Assembly (NCBI GenBank): GCA_963665265.2
Contig: OY762224.2
Span: 1,922,001 to 1,986,000, forward strand
Origin: CAXXHQ01 sp963665265
GTDB lineage: Bacteria; Planctomycetota; Planctomycetia; Pirellulales; Thermoguttaceae
Length of the DNA: 64,000 bases
Direction: 5' to 3'
The notes beneath the pieces were generated by a model. The model saw only the letters and a list, made by a program, of their open reading frames with translations. It was not told where the DNA came from and did not search any database. Below are positions 1-8,821 of the stretch, piece by piece. Every line of letters starts with the position of its first letter. Within the stretch, counting starts at the first letter, position 1. A program made the position numbers and the translations under genes.

Positions 1-272
1 TCAGGTTCGGGGAAGAGAAAAATATTTCTGCAGGGGGGTAAGTGGTTCGGGTATGCTGAGGAGGCAAGGAGGGGTGGTTTTGGGTGGGCAGTAAAGCTTT
101 TCTGGTTAAGGAGACATTGCTGATTACGCGAGTTTTTCTGATTTTGTGGCTTTTGACGGTTATTCCTATTGTAGAGGCTTGGAAATGTCGATTACCCATT
201 GGAACAAGTTTCCGCCAGATTTCTTGCGCATACCCCTCTGTGGGACGCAGGGATAGCAAGGAGGATAAACTG

Positions 273-1859
273 GTGAAATTAGCAACGCAGAATTTCAGGC
301 CAGATATGACTATGGGATCGCATTTTTGCGAAAGATGGGTAGATAAAATGACAAATCGCCGCAAAACGGCAGCTTCCGTAGCATCGCTTGGCGTTGGCGT
401 TTTTTGCGGCGTAATGGCGATCGTCGTGGGTAGTTCCGCAGCGTTCGCTCAATATCAATACGTGCCGAAGTCGGTTTCGCGGGGGTTGTCGGGTCAACCT
501 TCATATGTCGCTCGACGAACGGCTGACGGAGCGACTTCGGAGGGAACAAACCGAGGCGCGGCGGAAGCGGTTCCTACTCCCGCTCCGCAAGCGGAGGGAA
601 AACAAGTCGCGGCCGAGGAGACGGGCGTTTATTCCGACATAGCTGCTAACGGCAAGTCGCCGCTGAGCGCAACGGCTGAAGCTGGCGAGGCCAACGATCT
701 TTGGGAAGGGTGCGATCTCGGCTCGGCGTGTGAAGACGGAGGCGGATACTGCAATCCGCCGCTTTGGTACACCGATCAGGGCGCTCGCATTATGATGCGA
801 AGCCGTTCGCGAAAATGGGCTTTGGCAAATATATTGACCGCAACAACTTTGTCGTCCACCGGCGCGACTGTTTACGTTCCGCAGCAGGCGTTTTCGACCA
901 ACGATATTACTTACGGCGCCGCTCCCGGTTATCAAGCGACGATCGGCCGCTACCTTGGCCGCGACTCGATGGACCGCGACGACTTTTTAGAGTTTTCGTA
1001 CTGGGGAATGAATACTTGGACCGCCATGTCGGAAGCGACCACGGATAAAGTAATCTCCGCTCCAGGGACTAGCTTTTCGGCGTCGTTTGGCGCGATGTTT
1101 TCGCCATTTATGAACAGGCATTTGACCTACGGCGGCTATTTTAGCGATGGCGACGTAACATCTAGCGCCAAAGGTATTGCGGGTTTCGACCGTGTATCGT
1201 CGATGCGGGTGGACGTCAGTACGGAAATCCACGACTTTGAATTAAATATGCGATTGAAACCGCGAGGTCGGCCCGACCAGCTTGTTTTGCATCCGGACGG
1301 ACGTTGGCGTCGTGAAGCTCAGCCTGGCTGGGAGTCGTCCTATTTACTCGGCGTTCGATACTTCACGTTAGGCGACGGGTTTTATTGGAGAAGTCGCGGC
1401 GACGTCGCATATAACTCGGAAACGTACCATACGAGCGGTATGTACAACGTCCGCACAGAAAACGACTTGCTCGGTTTGCAAGTCGGCGGCGATTGGATGT
1501 ATCGTCAAAAGAAATGGGAGTGGGGATTCCGCGGGAAATTCGGTCCCTACGTGAACTTCGCAAGGGATATCCAAGAAGTGTATAACGATGCGGACGGCAG
1601 TCCCTACACGGAACCATTTACTAACGGACGCTTTACGGCGAGGAAGCAATGCGTCTCGATGATCGCCGAGATTGGAATGGCGGCCACGTATAAATTCGAT
1701 CCTCACTTTGCCGTCAAAGCCGGTTACGATTTGATGTGGATTTCCGGGTTGGCGTTGTCGCCGGAGCAACTGGAGTTCGACACGCCGTACTCGCACATTC
1801 GGACGAGCGGGAGCATGATGACGCAAGGCTTGTCGATGAGCGCCGAGTGGACTTGGTAA
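273..1859 (+). CDS. BBP7-like outer-membrane beta-barrel protein
   Basis: This is probably an outer-membrane beta-barrel of the BBP7 family that is expanded in planctomycetes; its cargo is unknown. The start is taken as GTG 273 because a strong AAGGAGG lies at 258-264 with 8-nt spacing. That gives a long charged n-region before a hydrophobic segment ending in SSAAFAQ, a typical signal peptidase I site. ATG 348 is the alternative and would give a conventional signal peptide. The region after the signal is low-complexity and Ala/Glu-rich. Then comes a Cys-containing segment (GCDLGSACEDGGGYC) and about 350 residues of alternating aromatic/polar beta-strand pattern, ending in a C-terminal aromatic (EWTW), as barrel proteins do. 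It is monocistronic, with a terminator directly downstream. The family call is from recall of planctomycete proteins; no search was run. Confidence 0.75.
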   Translation: MKLATQNFRPDMTMGSHFCERWVDKMTNRRKTAASVASLGVGVFCGVMAIVVGSSAAFAQYQYVPKSVSRGLSGQPSYVARRTADGATSEGTNRGAAEAVPTPAPQAEGKQVAAEETGVYSDIAANGKSPLSATAEAGEANDLWEGCDLGSACEDGGGYCNPPLWYTDQGARIMMRSRSRKWALANILTATTLSSTGATVYVPQQAFSTNDITYGAAPGYQATIGRYLGRDSMDRDDFLEFSYWGMNTWTAMSEATTDKVISAPGTSFSASFGAMFSPFMNRHLTYGGYFSDGDVTSSAKGIAGFDRVSSMRVDVSTEIHDFELNMRLKPRGRPDQLVLHPDGRWRREAQPGWESSYLLGVRYFTLGDGFYWRSRGDVAYNSETYHTSGMYNVRTENDLLGLQVGGDWMYRQKKWEWGFRGKFGPYVNFARDIQEVYNDADGSPYTEPFTNGRFTARKQCVSMIAEIGMAATYKFDPHFAVKAGYDLMWISGLALSPEQLEFDTPYSHIRTSGSMMTQGLSMSAEWTW

Positions 1860-1879
1860 AAAACAAGAAATTGTGAAAA

Positions 1880-1911
1880 CGCCCGAGCGGAGAGCGAGTC
1901 GGGCGTTTTTT
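1880..1911 (+). terminator. Rho-independent terminator
   Basis: A 7-bp GC stem (CGCCCGA / TCGGGCG) is followed at once by a T-run. It lies 20 nt after the stop of the outer-membrane protein gene. Confidence 0.85.
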
Positions 1912-2365
1912 GTTTTGGGGCGTTTTCTTTGGCAAGGGTGAGGTTGTCGGCGGAGAAATAACAGCTTCCGTTGGCGTAAATATTGAATGCGATTTGCGAC
2001 GGTATTTACGACAGGGAATTCTGTTTATTTTGAGCCCCCCACAATCAGCTACGGACTTGCGAACCGCACCTATGGAATGTATCCTGATGACTTCTGCCGC
2101 ACGCCACGAGCGAACATGTACCCCCCCTACCCCTATTGTGATCTTGGCGATCGGTGAGCCGTTTTGCGGGCGAAGCGCCGGCGAACGGATCATAAGCGCC
2201 TTGGCATCAATAAGTTGGTCATCTGACGCCGCCTAATTCGCTCGCCCGGTTGCGGTCGTCGTCTATGCGTATTCGAATTTCTTCAAAGACGGCGCGAGCT
2301 GTCTAACGATATTCCGCTGTATTTTATTTGCACTAATTAGTATTTGAATCTCGAGGAGTCCTCCC
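1912..2365 (+). other. Intergenic region before nifJ, no gene seen
   Basis: About 450 bases separate the terminator from nifJ. Open frames exist on both strands, but none has a ribosome binding site or a recognisable protein. The last 90 bases are AT-rich and probably hold the nifJ promoter, but I cannot assign convincing -35/-10 boxes. A GAGGAG at 2353-2358 is the nifJ ribosome binding site. Confidence 0.5.
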
Positions 2366-5300
2366 GTGGTGGAACAAAGACGCTTCGTGACCGTCGACGG
2401 CAATGAAGCGACGGCCAACATAGCTCACCTCTGCAATGAGGTAATGGCAATTTATCCGATCACCCCGTCATCCGGCTTAGGCGAATTGCCTGACGCTTGG
2501 GCGGCGGCGGGCAAGAAAAACATTTTCGGCACCATACCGCATGTGGTCGAAATGCAAAGCGAAGCCGGCGCGGCGGGAGCCGTACACGGTTCTTTGCAAG
2601 CGGGGGCGATTACGACGACCTTCACGGCGTCGCAAGGCTTGTTGCTGATGATCCCGAACATGTTCAAGATCGCCGGCGAATTGACTTCGACGGTGTTCCA
2701 TGTGACGGCTCGAACCATCGCCACCCATGCTTTGTCGATTTTCGGCGATCACAGCGACGTGATGGCGTGCCGTTCGACGGGCTGGGCGATGCTTTCGTCG
2801 GCGTCGGTGCAAGAATCCCAAGACATGGCGTTGATCGCCCAATCGGCGACGCTTGAAGCCCGGCTTCCGTTCGTGCATTTTTACGACGGGTTCCGCATTT
2901 CGCACGAAGTGAACAAGATCGAGCAGCTCACGGAAGACGACGTGAAGGCGATGATCGACATGAACTTGGTCAACGCTCATCGTCAGCGCGCGTTGTCGCC
3001 GGAGCGACCGAAACTTCGCGGGACGGCCCAAAACCCGGACACGTTCTTCCAATCGCGCGAAGCGTGCAATCCGTTCTTCAACGCTTGCCCTGCCATCGTG
3101 CAGAAGCACATGGACAAGTTCGCGAAGATCGCCGGTCGCCAATATCACTTGTTCGACTACTTCGGAGCCGCCGACGCCGAACGCGTCATCGTGATCATGG
3201 GCTCGGGCGCCGGAATCGTCGATGAGACGGTCGAGAAGCTCGTCGCTTCGGGAGAAAAAGTCGGCGCGGTCATCGTTCGCTTGTTCCGTCCGTGGGATTT
3301 CAACGCTTTCGTCAAGGCATTGCCGAAGACGACGAAATCGATCGCGGTTTTGGATCGCACGAAAGAGCCGGGATCGGCCGGCGAGCCGTTGTACCAAGAC
3401 GTCGTCGCGACCTTGGCCGAGTTTTGGGAAGACTACTCCGGCTCGAAGACCTTGCCGAAGATCATCGGCGGTCGCTACGGTCTGTCGTCGAAGGAGTTCA
3501 CTCCGGCGATGGTGGCGGGCATTTACGCCAACTTGGCCGCGGCCAAGCCGAAGAAGCGCTTCACGGTCGGCATCGTCGAAGACGTGACGAACAGCAGTCT
3601 CGACTACGACCCGCTTTTCACGACCGAGACGGACGACGTCACTCGCGCCGTCTTCTTCGGTCTAGGAAGCGACGGCACGGTCGGCGCCAACCGCAACTCG
3701 GTGAAGATCGTCGGCGAAAGCACTCCGCTGCACGCGCAAGGTTACTTCGTCTACGACTCGCGCAAAGCGGGATCGGTGACGACGTCGCACGTTCGTTTCA
3801 GCCCGCGTCCGATCAAGGGATCGTACTTGGTTCATCGCGCGAACTTCGTGGCCTGCCACCAGTTCGTGTTCCTTGAACGGATCGAAATGCTTTCGATGGC
3901 GGAGCCGGGCGCGACGTTCCTTTTGAACAGTCCGTTCGGACCGGACGAAGTATGGGAGCAATTGCCCGCCGAGGTTCAAAAGCAGATCGTCGATAAGAAG
4001 CTGAAGTTCTACGTCGTGGACGCGTTCAAGGTCGCCCGCGAGACGGGGATGGGCGGCCGCATCAACACGATCATGCAGACGTGCTTCTTCAAGCTGGCGA
4101 ACGTGATTCCGGCCGACGAGGCGATCACGCACATTAAGGAAGCGATCAAGAAGACGTACGGCAAGAAGGGCGGCGAAGCGATCGTCAACAAGAACAACGC
4201 CGCCGTGGACGAGGCGTTGAAGGGCTTGGCCGAGGTCAAGTATCCGACGTCGGTGAACTCGAAGTTGCACATGGTTCCGCCGGTTCCGGCCAACGCGCCG
4301 AAGTTCGTCAAGGACGTGTTGGGCGTGATGATCGCCAACCGCGGCGACGACCTCCCCGTGAGCGCCATGCCCGCCGACGGCACCTATCCGACCGGAACGA
4401 CGCAATACGAGAAGCGCAGCATCGCGCAAGAAGTGCCGCGTTGGGATCCGAAGATTTGCATCCAATGCGCGATGTGCTCGTTGGTTTGCCCGCACGCCGC
4501 GATCCGCGTGAAGGCGTTCGACGAAGGCGTGTTGTCTGGCGCTCCTTCGTGCTTCCAATCGACCGACGCGAAAGGCAAAGAGTTCGCCGGCAAGAAGTTC
4601 GTCGTTCAAGTGGCGGCGGACGACTGCACGGGCTGCGGTCTGTGCGTCGAAACCTGCCCTGCCAAGGACAAAGAGAAGGTCAAGCACAAGGCGATCGACA
4701 TGACGCCGAAGCACGACCACCTGGAAGACGAACGAAAAAACTGGGACTTCTTCCTCACGATTCCCGATATGGATCGTCACGAGGTGAAGGCCGACACGGT
4801 CAAAGGCTCGCAGTTGCTGCAGCCGTTGTTCGAGTTCTCGGGCGCTTGCGGCGGATGCGGCGAAACGCCGTACGTGAAGTTGATCACGCAATTCTTCGGC
4901 GATCGCATGCTAATCGCCAACGCGACCGGTTGCTCGTCGATTTACGGCGGCAACTTGCCCTGCACGCCGTACACGGTGAACAAAAAGGGCCAAGGCCCGT
5001 CGTGGTCGAACTCGCTGTTCGAAGACGCCGCCGAATTCGGCTTCGGATATCGTTTGGCCGTCGATCAACAAATCGACTACTCGCAATACTTGCTGAAAAC
5101 GTTGGCTCCGCAGATCGGCGATGATCTCGTCACGGCCTTGCTAAACAACAAGCAAGAGACCGAGGACGAATTGGCCAAGCAACGCCAATTGGTGGCTGAT
5201 TTAAACAAGAAGCTTGCGGGAATCAATTCGACCGAGGCGAAGAGCTTGATCGCTTCGAGCGACTATTTGATTCGCAAGAGCGTCTGGACGTTCGGCGGCG

Positions 5301-5980
5301 ACGGTTGGGCCTACGACATCGGCTTCGGCGGTTTGGACCACTCGTTGGCCTCGGGTCGCGACGTCAACGTTCTCGTGTTGGACACGGAAGTGTACTCGAA
5401 CACGGGCGGTCAAGCGTCGAAGGCGACCCCGCGCGGCGCCGTGGCGAAATTCGCCGCGAGCGGCAAGCCGAGCGGTAAGAAGGACCTCGGCATGATCGCC
5501 ATGTCGTACGGCAACATTTTCGTCGGATCGATTTCGTTGGGCGCCAACCCGATGCACGCGATCAAGACGATTCGCGCCGCCGAGTCGTACCGCGGCTCCT
5601 CGTTGATCATTGCCTTCAGCCATTGCATCGGCTGGGGCATCAACATGGTTCAAGGCTTGAACATTCAGAAGGAAGCGGTGGCCTGCGGCTACTGGCCTCT
5701 GTATACGTTCGATCCGCGCGAGGAAACGCATCCGTTCACGCTGGTTAGCAAGAAGCCGGTGGGCTCGTTCAAGGACTTTGCCATGAAGGAAGCCCGTTTC
5801 GCCATGTTGGCCCGCTCGAAGCCCGAGCATTCGGCCCGCTTGATGGAACTTGGCCAGCAAGATATTTTGAAGCGATATCATTACTACGAACAACTGGCCG
5901 GCGTGAGCCGTTTGAGCGCGACCGAGATCGCGAAATCGGCGGCTAGCGACGACAAGGAAGCACAGGAGGTGGGCGCATGA
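2366..5980 (+). CDS. nifJ: Pyruvate:ferredoxin (flavodoxin) oxidoreductase
   Basis: This cytoplasmic enzyme oxidatively decarboxylates pyruvate plus CoA to acetyl-CoA and CO2, passing electrons to ferredoxin or flavodoxin. It is the fused single-chain form, with a length (1204 residues) normal for the family. The N-terminal part carries the YPITPSS pyruvate/TPP motif. Two [4Fe-4S] clusters are bound by C698-x2-C701-x2-C704-x3-C708 and C754-x2-C757-x2-C760-x3-C764. The cluster near TPP uses C828, C831 and C856, and the TPP-binding GGDGWAYD lies at about 977-984, followed by YSNTGGQ. GTG 2366 is chosen because GAGGAG sits 7 nt upstream. The gene overlaps the next one by ATGA, so the two are translationally coupled. 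It points to anaerobic or facultative metabolism. Confidence 0.97.
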   Translation: MVEQRRFVTVDGNEATANIAHLCNEVMAIYPITPSSGLGELPDAWAAAGKKNIFGTIPHVVEMQSEAGAAGAVHGSLQAGAITTTFTASQGLLLMIPNMFKIAGELTSTVFHVTARTIATHALSIFGDHSDVMACRSTGWAMLSSASVQESQDMALIAQSATLEARLPFVHFYDGFRISHEVNKIEQLTEDDVKAMIDMNLVNAHRQRALSPERPKLRGTAQNPDTFFQSREACNPFFNACPAIVQKHMDKFAKIAGRQYHLFDYFGAADAERVIVIMGSGAGIVDETVEKLVASGEKVGAVIVRLFRPWDFNAFVKALPKTTKSIAVLDRTKEPGSAGEPLYQDVVATLAEFWEDYSGSKTLPKIIGGRYGLSSKEFTPAMVAGIYANLAAAKPKKRFTVGIVEDVTNSSLDYDPLFTTETDDVTRAVFFGLGSDGTVGANRNSVKIVGESTPLHAQGYFVYDSRKAGSVTTSHVRFSPRPIKGSYLVHRANFVACHQFVFLERIEMLSMAEPGATFLLNSPFGPDEVWEQLPAEVQKQIVDKKLKFYVVDAFKVARETGMGGRINTIMQTCFFKLANVIPADEAITHIKEAIKKTYGKKGGEAIVNKNNAAVDEALKGLAEVKYPTSVNSKLHMVPPVPANAPKFVKDVLGVMIANRGDDLPVSAMPADGTYPTGTTQYEKRSIAQEVPRWDPKICIQCAMCSLVCPHAAIRVKAFDEGVLSGAPSCFQSTDAKGKEFAGKKFVVQVAADDCTGCGLCVETCPAKDKEKVKHKAIDMTPKHDHLEDERKNWDFFLTIPDMDRHEVKADTVKGSQLLQPLFEFSGACGGCGETPYVKLITQFFGDRMLIANATGCSSIYGGNLPCTPYTVNKKGQGPSWSNSLFEDAAEFGFGYRLAVDQQIDYSQYLLKTLAPQIGDDLVTALLNNKQETEDELAKQRQLVADLNKKLAGINSTEAKSLIASSDYLIRKSVWTFGGDGWAYDIGFGGLDHSLASGRDVNVLVLDTEVYSNTGGQASKATPRGAVAKFAASGKPSGKKDLGMIAMSYGNIFVGSISLGANPMHAIKTIRAAESYRGSSLIIAFSHCIGWGINMVQGLNIQKEAVACGYWPLYTFDPREETHPFTLVSKKPVGSFKDFAMKEARFAMLARSKPEHSARLMELGQQDILKRYHYYEQLAGVSRLSATEIAKSAASDDKEAQEVGA

Positions 5981-6984
5981 GCGTCAACTTAAATACCGAC
6001 TATCTTGGTTTGAAGTTGAAGAATCCGATCGTGATCGCCGCCAGTCCTTTGACCGGCAAGATCGATTGGCTGAAACGACTTGAAGAGTGCGGAGCCGCCG
6101 CGGCGGTCCTGCCGTCGCTTTTCGAAGAGCAGATCGCGCATGACGCGGAAGATCTCGCGAAAGCTCAAGAGTTCGGAACGGACAGCTTCGCCGAGGCGCT
6201 TTCCTATTTCCCCGAGCCGCAAGAATACCGAGCGGGTCCCGAGGAGTATTTGGAGACGATCGCCAAGGCGAAAAAATCGGTTTCGATGCCCATCATCGCC
6301 AGCCTTAACGGCACCAGTAAGGGCGGATGGGTTCGGTATGCGAAGATGATGCAAGACGCCGGAGCCGACGCTCTGGAGTTGAACGTGTATTACATCGCCA
6401 CCGATCCGACGATGACCGGCGCGGACGTGGAGCAACAGTACTTGGATTTGGTCGAATCGGTAAAAGGTTCGATCCAAATTCCGCTGGCCGTAAAGGTCGG
6501 GCCCTACTTCAGCGCGTTGGCCAACATGGCCCACCGCTTAGTTCGGGCCGGGGCCGACGGTCTCGTGCTGTTCAACCGCTTCCTTCAACCGGACATCAAT
6601 TTGGATACGTTGGAGACCTCGCCCAAGCTCGTGCTCAGCGATCCTTACGAATCGTTGGCCCCGTTGCGTTGGGTGGCGATCCTTCGCGGACGCCTCAAAG
6701 CGTCGTTGGCCGTCACCGGCGGCGTTCACGACGCCAGTGGCGCGGTCAAGGCTTTGCTTGCCGGCGCCGACGCCTGCATGATCGCCTCGACGATTTACAA
6801 CGAAGGTTTCGATCAAGTCAGCTCGATCATTCGCGGCATTCAGCAGTGGATGGAAAACAAAGAGTACGACTCGATTTCGCAATTGAAAGGCTCGGTCAGC
6901 CAAGAAAACTGCTCCGATCCCGAGGCCTTCGCTCGCGGAAACTACATGAAGGCGTTGACCGCCTTCACCGGAAAACCGATATAA
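5977..6984 (+). CDS. Dihydroorotate dehydrogenase-like FMN protein
   Basis: This is a TIM-barrel flavoprotein of the dihydroorotate dehydrogenase-like group (335 residues). The barrel is visible from the N-terminal LKNPIVIAASPLTG to the C-terminal phosphate-binding segments TGGVHDASGAVKALLAGADA and ASTIYNEG. The central SLNGTSKGG...ELNVYY matches the substrate/FMN face. The start codon overlaps the nifJ stop as ATGA, so synthesis is coupled to the pyruvate oxidoreductase. That makes a role in ferredoxin-linked redox chemistry more likely than housekeeping pyrimidine synthesis. The true substrate is not evident: members of this group next to nifJ are usually annotated only as DHOD-like. A strong terminator follows. 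Confidence 0.88.
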   Translation: MSVNLNTDYLGLKLKNPIVIAASPLTGKIDWLKRLEECGAAAAVLPSLFEEQIAHDAEDLAKAQEFGTDSFAEALSYFPEPQEYRAGPEEYLETIAKAKKSVSMPIIASLNGTSKGGWVRYAKMMQDAGADALELNVYYIATDPTMTGADVEQQYLDLVESVKGSIQIPLAVKVGPYFSALANMAHRLVRAGADGLVLFNRFLQPDINLDTLETSPKLVLSDPYESLAPLRWVAILRGRLKASLAVTGGVHDASGAVKALLAGADACMIASTIYNEGFDQVSSIIRGIQQWMENKEYDSISQLKGSVSQENCSDPEAFARGNYMKALTAFTGKPI

Positions 6985-7014
6985 GCGATTTTCGCTCGCT
7001 TAATTAATAAACGA

Positions 7015-7049
7015 CGCCCGAGAGGATTTCGATTCTCTCGGGCGTTTTT
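7015..7049 (+). terminator. Rho-independent terminator of nifJ operon
   Basis: A long stem (CGCCCGAGAGGAT paired with ATTCTCTCGGGCG, one G-U pair) is capped by a TTCG tetraloop and followed by five Ts. It also lies just past the 3' end of the convergent minus-strand gene. Confidence 0.92.
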
Positions 7050-7079
7050 GTTTTGTTTCCGGCGCCTGTTTTCCACGGG

Positions 7080-8054
7080 CTACTCGGATTGTTGTCGCAC
7101 GAAGCGGACTTGCGGTTTGCCGCCGCCTGGGGTGGGCGTTCCGGTCAGGTATTCGGCCAAGTAGCGTTGCCGAGAAGCGTTTTTACCGAGCAGAGGTTTA
7201 AAGTTGTCCCCTTTTTGCAGGATGGGACGCGATTCGAGGATGCCGCCGAACTCTCGGGTTCCCGCCGCTTGGCAGGGGAACCAATGGCCGGCGCCTTCGC
7301 CGTCTTGCAAATAGAACTCCGGATAGCAATGGCCCGGCACCCAAACGGTTCGCGCCGGAACGTTGATCGCTCGGCACATGGCGATAATGAGAGAGGTGAT
7401 TTCCTCGCAATCGCCGGTTCCGTCTTTCAAGGCTTGTAAAGCTCCTTTCAACGGTCCGTTTTGATATTTCACTTTTGAACGCGCGCAATCGTAGATCGCT
7501 TCGACTTTTTCCCAGGCTGTTTCCTTGTCCTTCGTCGTTTCTCGGGCAAGGTCGCGGATTTTGTTTTCGTTTGATTCGATTTTTGGGCTGGGGGAAAGAA
7601 ACTGACGTACGTCGCTTTTTAACTTGTTGACGTCGGGTATGACGTATTTTCCCACGTCCGCGTCGTCGGGAGGCAAAATATTGTTTCGGCGTATCTCGTA
7701 AGTCACTAACGCATGGGCTTCGGAACCCGACTCCAAGTAGCCAATCTTGATCATCATTACTTTGACCGTTTCGTTAACGGTCTGATAAGTGACTTTGGCC
7801 TCCGGCGAAATATCCTCCTTGATGATCGTCACCTTTTGCTCGGGCCAGTCGACGGGAATCGGCGTGTAGCCGGCCAGGCCTTTACAGGCGCCGCCCATCG
7901 CTTTGACGACGACGCCTGTCTTCCACTTCGTTAAATTCTCGTCTCCGATTTTTGCTCCGTCGGCCGCGCTGCCGTCCTTGAATTGTGCGCGAACTTCTCC
8001 CGAGGTCCAGGAAAGCAAACAACCGATTAAGAGCATTCTGACGATAGCACGCAT
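7080..8054 (-). CDS. Secreted transglutaminase-like domain protein
   Basis: This is a probable secreted cysteine-protease/transglutaminase-fold protein of 324 residues. ATG 8054 is preferred over the upstream TTG because it starts directly at a signal peptide (MRAIVRMLLIGCLLSW, cleavage near VRA-Q). The C-terminal half holds the core signature: GDCEE with the nucleophile at about C216, then an invariant-looking GHCYPEF and a GHWFP with the candidate catalytic His at about 257. The middle part is charged. Proteins of this type process peptides or act as amidases; the substrate here is unknown. It stands alone, convergent with the nifJ operon. No clear ribosome binding site precedes the start. 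Confidence 0.78.
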   Translation of the reverse strand: MRAIVRMLLIGCLLSWTSGEVRAQFKDGSAADGAKIGDENLTKWKTGVVVKAMGGACKGLAGYTPIPVDWPEQKVTIIKEDISPEAKVTYQTVNETVKVMMIKIGYLESGSEAHALVTYEIRRNNILPPDDADVGKYVIPDVNKLKSDVRQFLSPSPKIESNENKIRDLARETTKDKETAWEKVEAIYDCARSKVKYQNGPLKGALQALKDGTGDCEEITSLIIAMCRAINVPARTVWVPGHCYPEFYLQDGEGAGHWFPCQAAGTREFGGILESRPILQKGDNFKPLLGKNASRQRYLAEYLTGTPTPGGGKPQVRFVRQQSE

Positions 8055-8093
8055 GGCGGTTCGATCCGTTCGTATTCTTCGGATACGCAGCAA

Positions 8094-8548
8094 TTATTTA
8101 AGACTTTGATAACGCACGCGGTCTCCGTATTCTCTATTGTATGCCAAACCGGGATGGGAAGCGGTCTTACAGTCGGTGAAAAGCGGAGGTCGCATAAGCG
8201 GCTTTCGCGGTAGTGCTTTTCTGCAAGGCCGTTATAACCGGAACAGACGGAGCGGCAGACGTTATTCCGCCGGTTTAAGTGGGAGGCCAGTTTGCAAGTC
8301 TGAGGCGGAATACTCCAAGTAATTCCCCTTCTGGAGGCGGCGAGTAAAGTAATTTTCGTGGATTTTGAACAGACGGAACTGGATCGGAAAGCTAGAGTAA
8401 CTTAATTGTCATTCCCTCAAAAAGGGAATATATACAGCTAATAACTGTGGCGGAACTTTCGTCTAACAGGAATTATCTGAAGCGTGAAGCTAGGTAGAAG
8501 CCAGGCGTTCCCGACGAAAGGGAACTTGTTTCAAGTAACGGTTAATCC
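8094..8548. other. Unassigned intergenic stretch
   Basis: About 450 bases contain no supported gene. An open frame at 8137-8322 on the plus strand has no ribosome binding site and an Arg/Gly/Ser-rich translation that looks like chance. I see no tRNA or known riboswitch. The stretch may be decayed coding DNA, since a probable frameshifted ORF follows it. Confidence 0.4.
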
Positions 8549-8777
8549 ATGCAAGCGATCGAGAAAGAAAATGCGAGCATCGGAGCGTTGATCGCGGATC
8601 TGCCGACTTGCGAATTCATCGTGAACGCCGACATATTAACGGAGTCGGTGAAAGAGACGCTTGACGGCAGGACGGATTTGGCCGGAAAACAACTCGGGGG
8701 CGGGTTGCATTTTCAACGTCGAAACGCCGATCGTCGCCGACGGTCGCATGGCTGTCGAAGAGGGAAATGCGGTTTGA
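8549..8777 (+). pseudogene. Possible frameshifted small gene upstream of HD-GYP regulator
   Basis: From ATG 8549 the frame reads as ordinary protein for about 44 residues (MQAIEKENASIGALIADL, then CEFIVNADILTESVKE). Near 8680 it degrades into an Arg-rich tail. The neighbouring frame takes over at the same place and reads plausibly (GCIFNVETPIVADGRMAVEE) to a TGA at 8775-8777. This pattern suggests a single-base frameshift in a gene of about 76 codons, or a sequencing error. The function is not recognised. It ends 44 nt before the response regulator, so it may once have been its partner. Confidence 0.35.
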
Positions 8778-8821
8778 AGTCGGATCTTTTAATCCATGCG
8801 TAACATAAAGGTTTTAGCCCC

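Noticed and set aside
1714..2193. Minus-strand frame crossing the terminator after the BBP7-like gene
   Set aside because: It overlaps the 3' end of a real gene and a terminator, and has no ribosome site.
2477..4891. Long antisense frames inside nifJ (minus 2477-3397 and 3662-4891)
   Set aside because: They are Arg/His/Leu-rich shadows produced by the codon bias of nifJ on the other strand.
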